Notes under the pieces: generated by a model
What the model saw: the letters and a program-made list of their open reading frames with translations, nothing else
Databases searched by the model: none
What the model was told of the DNA's origin: nothing
Position numbers and translations under genes: made by a program
Assembly (NCBI GenBank): GCA_045221575.1
Contig: JBGUWU010000023.1
Coordinates: 1-64,000, forward strand
Reading direction: 5' to 3'
Origin: Scybalousia_A sp045221575
Lineage (GTDB): Bacteria > Bacteroidota > Bacteroidia > Bacteroidales > P3
DNA length: 64,000 nt
Part shown: positions 63,301 through 64,000 of the stretch, piece after piece
Layout: each line of letters begins with the position of its first letter
Numbering within the stretch: position 1 is the stretch's first letter

Positions 63301-63998
63301 ACCTTAGACGTATAAAGAATGTAAGAGCTTCTGCAAGTTACACTCTTCAATATGCTGAAGGCACAACAGGTTTAGGTTCTTCTACTATTGTCTCTTTGAT
63401 TCGTTTGGGTTATCCAAATGTTAAGATGATGTTCCCTATCAGTGACGATAGAAGACATGCATTCAAATTCAATTTGGACTTCCGTTATGAAGGAGGAGAC
63501 AAATACAATGGACCAACAACTAAACGTAAAGTAACAGATAAAGATGGTAATCCAAGAGTTAAAACAATCAAATGGTTACAAAACTTTGGTGTAAACTTTA
63601 CAGGTGTTGTTCAATCTGGTACTCCATACACCAAACTTTACAGTCAAAATCAACAAACAATAGTTGGTTCATTCCGTGGATCACGTTTGCCTTGGTACTA
63701 CCGTGTTGATATGACTGTAGATAAAGCATTTATCATAAAGGTTGGTAAGAGAAATACTATATTAGATATATTCTGTTCAGTTACAAACCTATTCAACTTC
63801 AAGAATATCACAAGTGTAAATGCTGTAACAGGTGACCCAGATGATGATGGTTATTTGACTGACCCAGAAACTCAAACTACAATTAAGTCTTATATAGATG
63901 AGACAGCATTTAGAAGTTACTATCAAATGTATTTGAACTCTGTTTACCGTTATTCTACTCCAAGAAGTGTGGAAATAGGAGTTTCTTATCAATTCTAA
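60306..63998 (+). CDS. TonB-dependent receptor with CarboxypepD-regulatory domain
   Basis: 1230 residues; the stop lies two bases before the window end. A signal peptide (about 1-23) precedes a carboxypeptidase-regulatory-like domain (about 25-105; LTGTITDEKTKEPLPFVNVIV), a plug (about 125-220; GEVTVIEYSVPLIQKGEA, GEGSMQQYVNGAKR, GGTPAQYGES) and a large barrel ending RSVEIGVSYQF. Two Asp-rich loops, DVDGDGSEEW near 468 and DPDDDGYLTDPE near 1180, fit calcium-binding EF-hand-like patterns. Family members import large ligands with TonB energy. A SusD-type partner may lie beyond the window. Ligand unknown. Confidence 0.92.
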   Translation: MSMLKRILFTLCLLIAGNVMYAQGVLTGTITDEKTKEPLPFVNVIVLQNGEQKGGAQTGMDGTYQIKPLSPGTYDIQASFIGYGTVMKKGVKVVASGFSTGGDIALKPESTTLGEVTVIEYSVPLIQKGEATSGSRITSDDIEKITANSVDAILATMGGVQDNDGGAGSARGEGSMQQYVNGAKRSSVNVPKSAIQDMQVILGGTPAQYGESIGGTMNITLKPPQNKFEGMLSYRTSEPFNTRGYHRGELYLTGPVWTKTNKATNTTNTLVGFRLSGFFSHSSSGLFADGREPYMIKDSALARVSKTPLVFDPTAGVNYSTYYLHKNSFEQVGRIPNIGGNALYLEGGLDFRLSKRTTLKINGEFTYSFGKNSGDLLINNENNSSYKSHSYQIMADFTHKLSTDESSTAFIKNVMFNALASYERSFSVSSYNSDFEDDYFKYGYIGKFTSYWSPTYNLALYDVDGDGSEEWVRQLTSWSQDSMSFQAAKYNPGLAAYTNQIYYGDEFASVRDYATRNADYLEAYKGLMNGSYPSSVYGLYTNVGVSPSSYSKSEYEYIYAAAKISADIGKHQVEIGFQYDQKTYSSYSLAAGGLWTLMRQRQNLHNLYPDYSNPIIDNSGYYPVVTYDRNNDVASQSHFDKYLRDRLRSLGYNNITDVSMLDIDSYDPDVFSLDLFSTDELYNNGSAYVSMRGFDHTGKKISGKTSLQDFFHGKNGNRVLGAWQPIYMAGYIQDQFLFSDLVFNVGVRVDRFDGNQMVLKDPYLIYDAYTVKEMRAAGNDADIPATIPGDAVVYVNNLSEGESLPTNNVTITGFRRGYGSNVTWYTANGEITSDPKRVAGASGQPLPFRKGTLLSTGFPSEISVNAFEDYEPQVVAMPRIAFSFPVSDQSEFKASYDIIARRPSESYWQAPYASYLFMTNLSEPVLSNPNLKPEKITNYELGFQQVLSKYSALTISAYYKQTRDLINLVQYVGADPNYIYYSYDNQDYRTTKGMTIQYDLRRIKNVRASASYTLQYAEGTTGLGSSTIVSLIRLGYPNVKMMFPISDDRRHAFKFNLDFRYEGGDKYNGPTTKRKVTDKDGNPRVKTIKWLQNFGVNFTGVVQSGTPYTKLYSQNQQTIVGSFRGSRLPWYYRVDMTVDKAFIIKVGKRNTILDIFCSVTNLFNFKNITSVNAVTGDPDDDGYLTDPETQTTIKSYIDETAFRSYYQMYLNSVYRYSTPRSVEIGVSYQF

Positions 63999-64000
63999 TT

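Overview
The window is a low-GC chromosomal segment of a Bacteroidota bacterium, most likely of the order Bacteroidales. The evidence is a type IX secretion sorting tail, Bacteroidota-type -33/-7 promoters (TTTG, about 20 nt, TAnnTTTG), a fused SecDF, a Bacteroidota-type LptD, DUF3667, a CarboxypepD-reg/TonB-dependent receptor, and near absence of Shine-Dalgarno sequences. Urocanate hydratase, formiminotransferase-cyclodeaminase, an indolepyruvate oxidoreductase subunit, RnfA, a membrane pyrophosphatase and an M49 peptidase suggest an anaerobic, amino-acid- and peptide-using metabolism; that lifestyle is inference. I see no tRNA, rRNA, CRISPR array, insertion sequence or prophage.

Layout. 1-5 kb: 3' end of a secreted beta-helix protein, hutU, and a SpoIID-domain protein. 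5-12 kb: pheT with a coupled hypothetical gene, then a leftward flavoprotein, O-antigen-ligase-like protein and bifunctional nuclease. 12-16.5 kb: hppA facing ftcD across a shared terminator. 16.5-20 kb: der-comEC leftward and a lone iorB rightward. 20-28.6 kb: a long leftward block with mutS2, an AI-2E-family permease, queD, ftsE, a MraY/WecA-like transferase, hpf, xerC, rpsU, a thioesterase and rpmB. 28.7-35.2 kb: licD, then leftward OMP-ssb, yraN-M49 peptidase, surE (with an extra Cys-rich domain) and a lone rnfA. 35.2-37.6 kb: a repeat-bearing gene-free stretch, a degenerate bacterioferritin-like protein, an MBL hydrolase and an OhrR-like regulator. 37.7-43.2 kb: leftward lptD-HAD-DUF3667-rsmA-mntP. 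43.2-45.5 kb: amidase and MlaD. 45.5-48.1 kb: the accessory-looking operon described next. 48.3-51.2 kb: folC, HAD, ftsB-like and a small exported protein. 51.3-56.5 kb: leftward glycosyltransferase, OMP, exported protein and MFS carrier. 56.9-64 kb: secDF, a small Lys-rich protein and a large TonB-dependent receptor.

The most unusual locus is 45.5-48.1 kb. Two small cysteine-bearing exported proteins precede one open frame that joins a complete ECF sigma factor (sigma2 plus sigma4) to a transmembrane helix, a periplasm-sized linker and an outer-membrane beta-barrel-like C-terminus. A sigma factor physically tethered to an outer-membrane barrel would be a one-polypeptide trans-envelope signalling device. 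The operon is preceded by a long RNA stem-loop, and its middle gene has a perfect Shine-Dalgarno sequence, rare in this genome. Other notable points are Shine-Dalgarno sequences at rpsU and hpf, 21-bp-phased intergenic repeats, solitary rnfA and iorB genes, and near-leaderless promoters.
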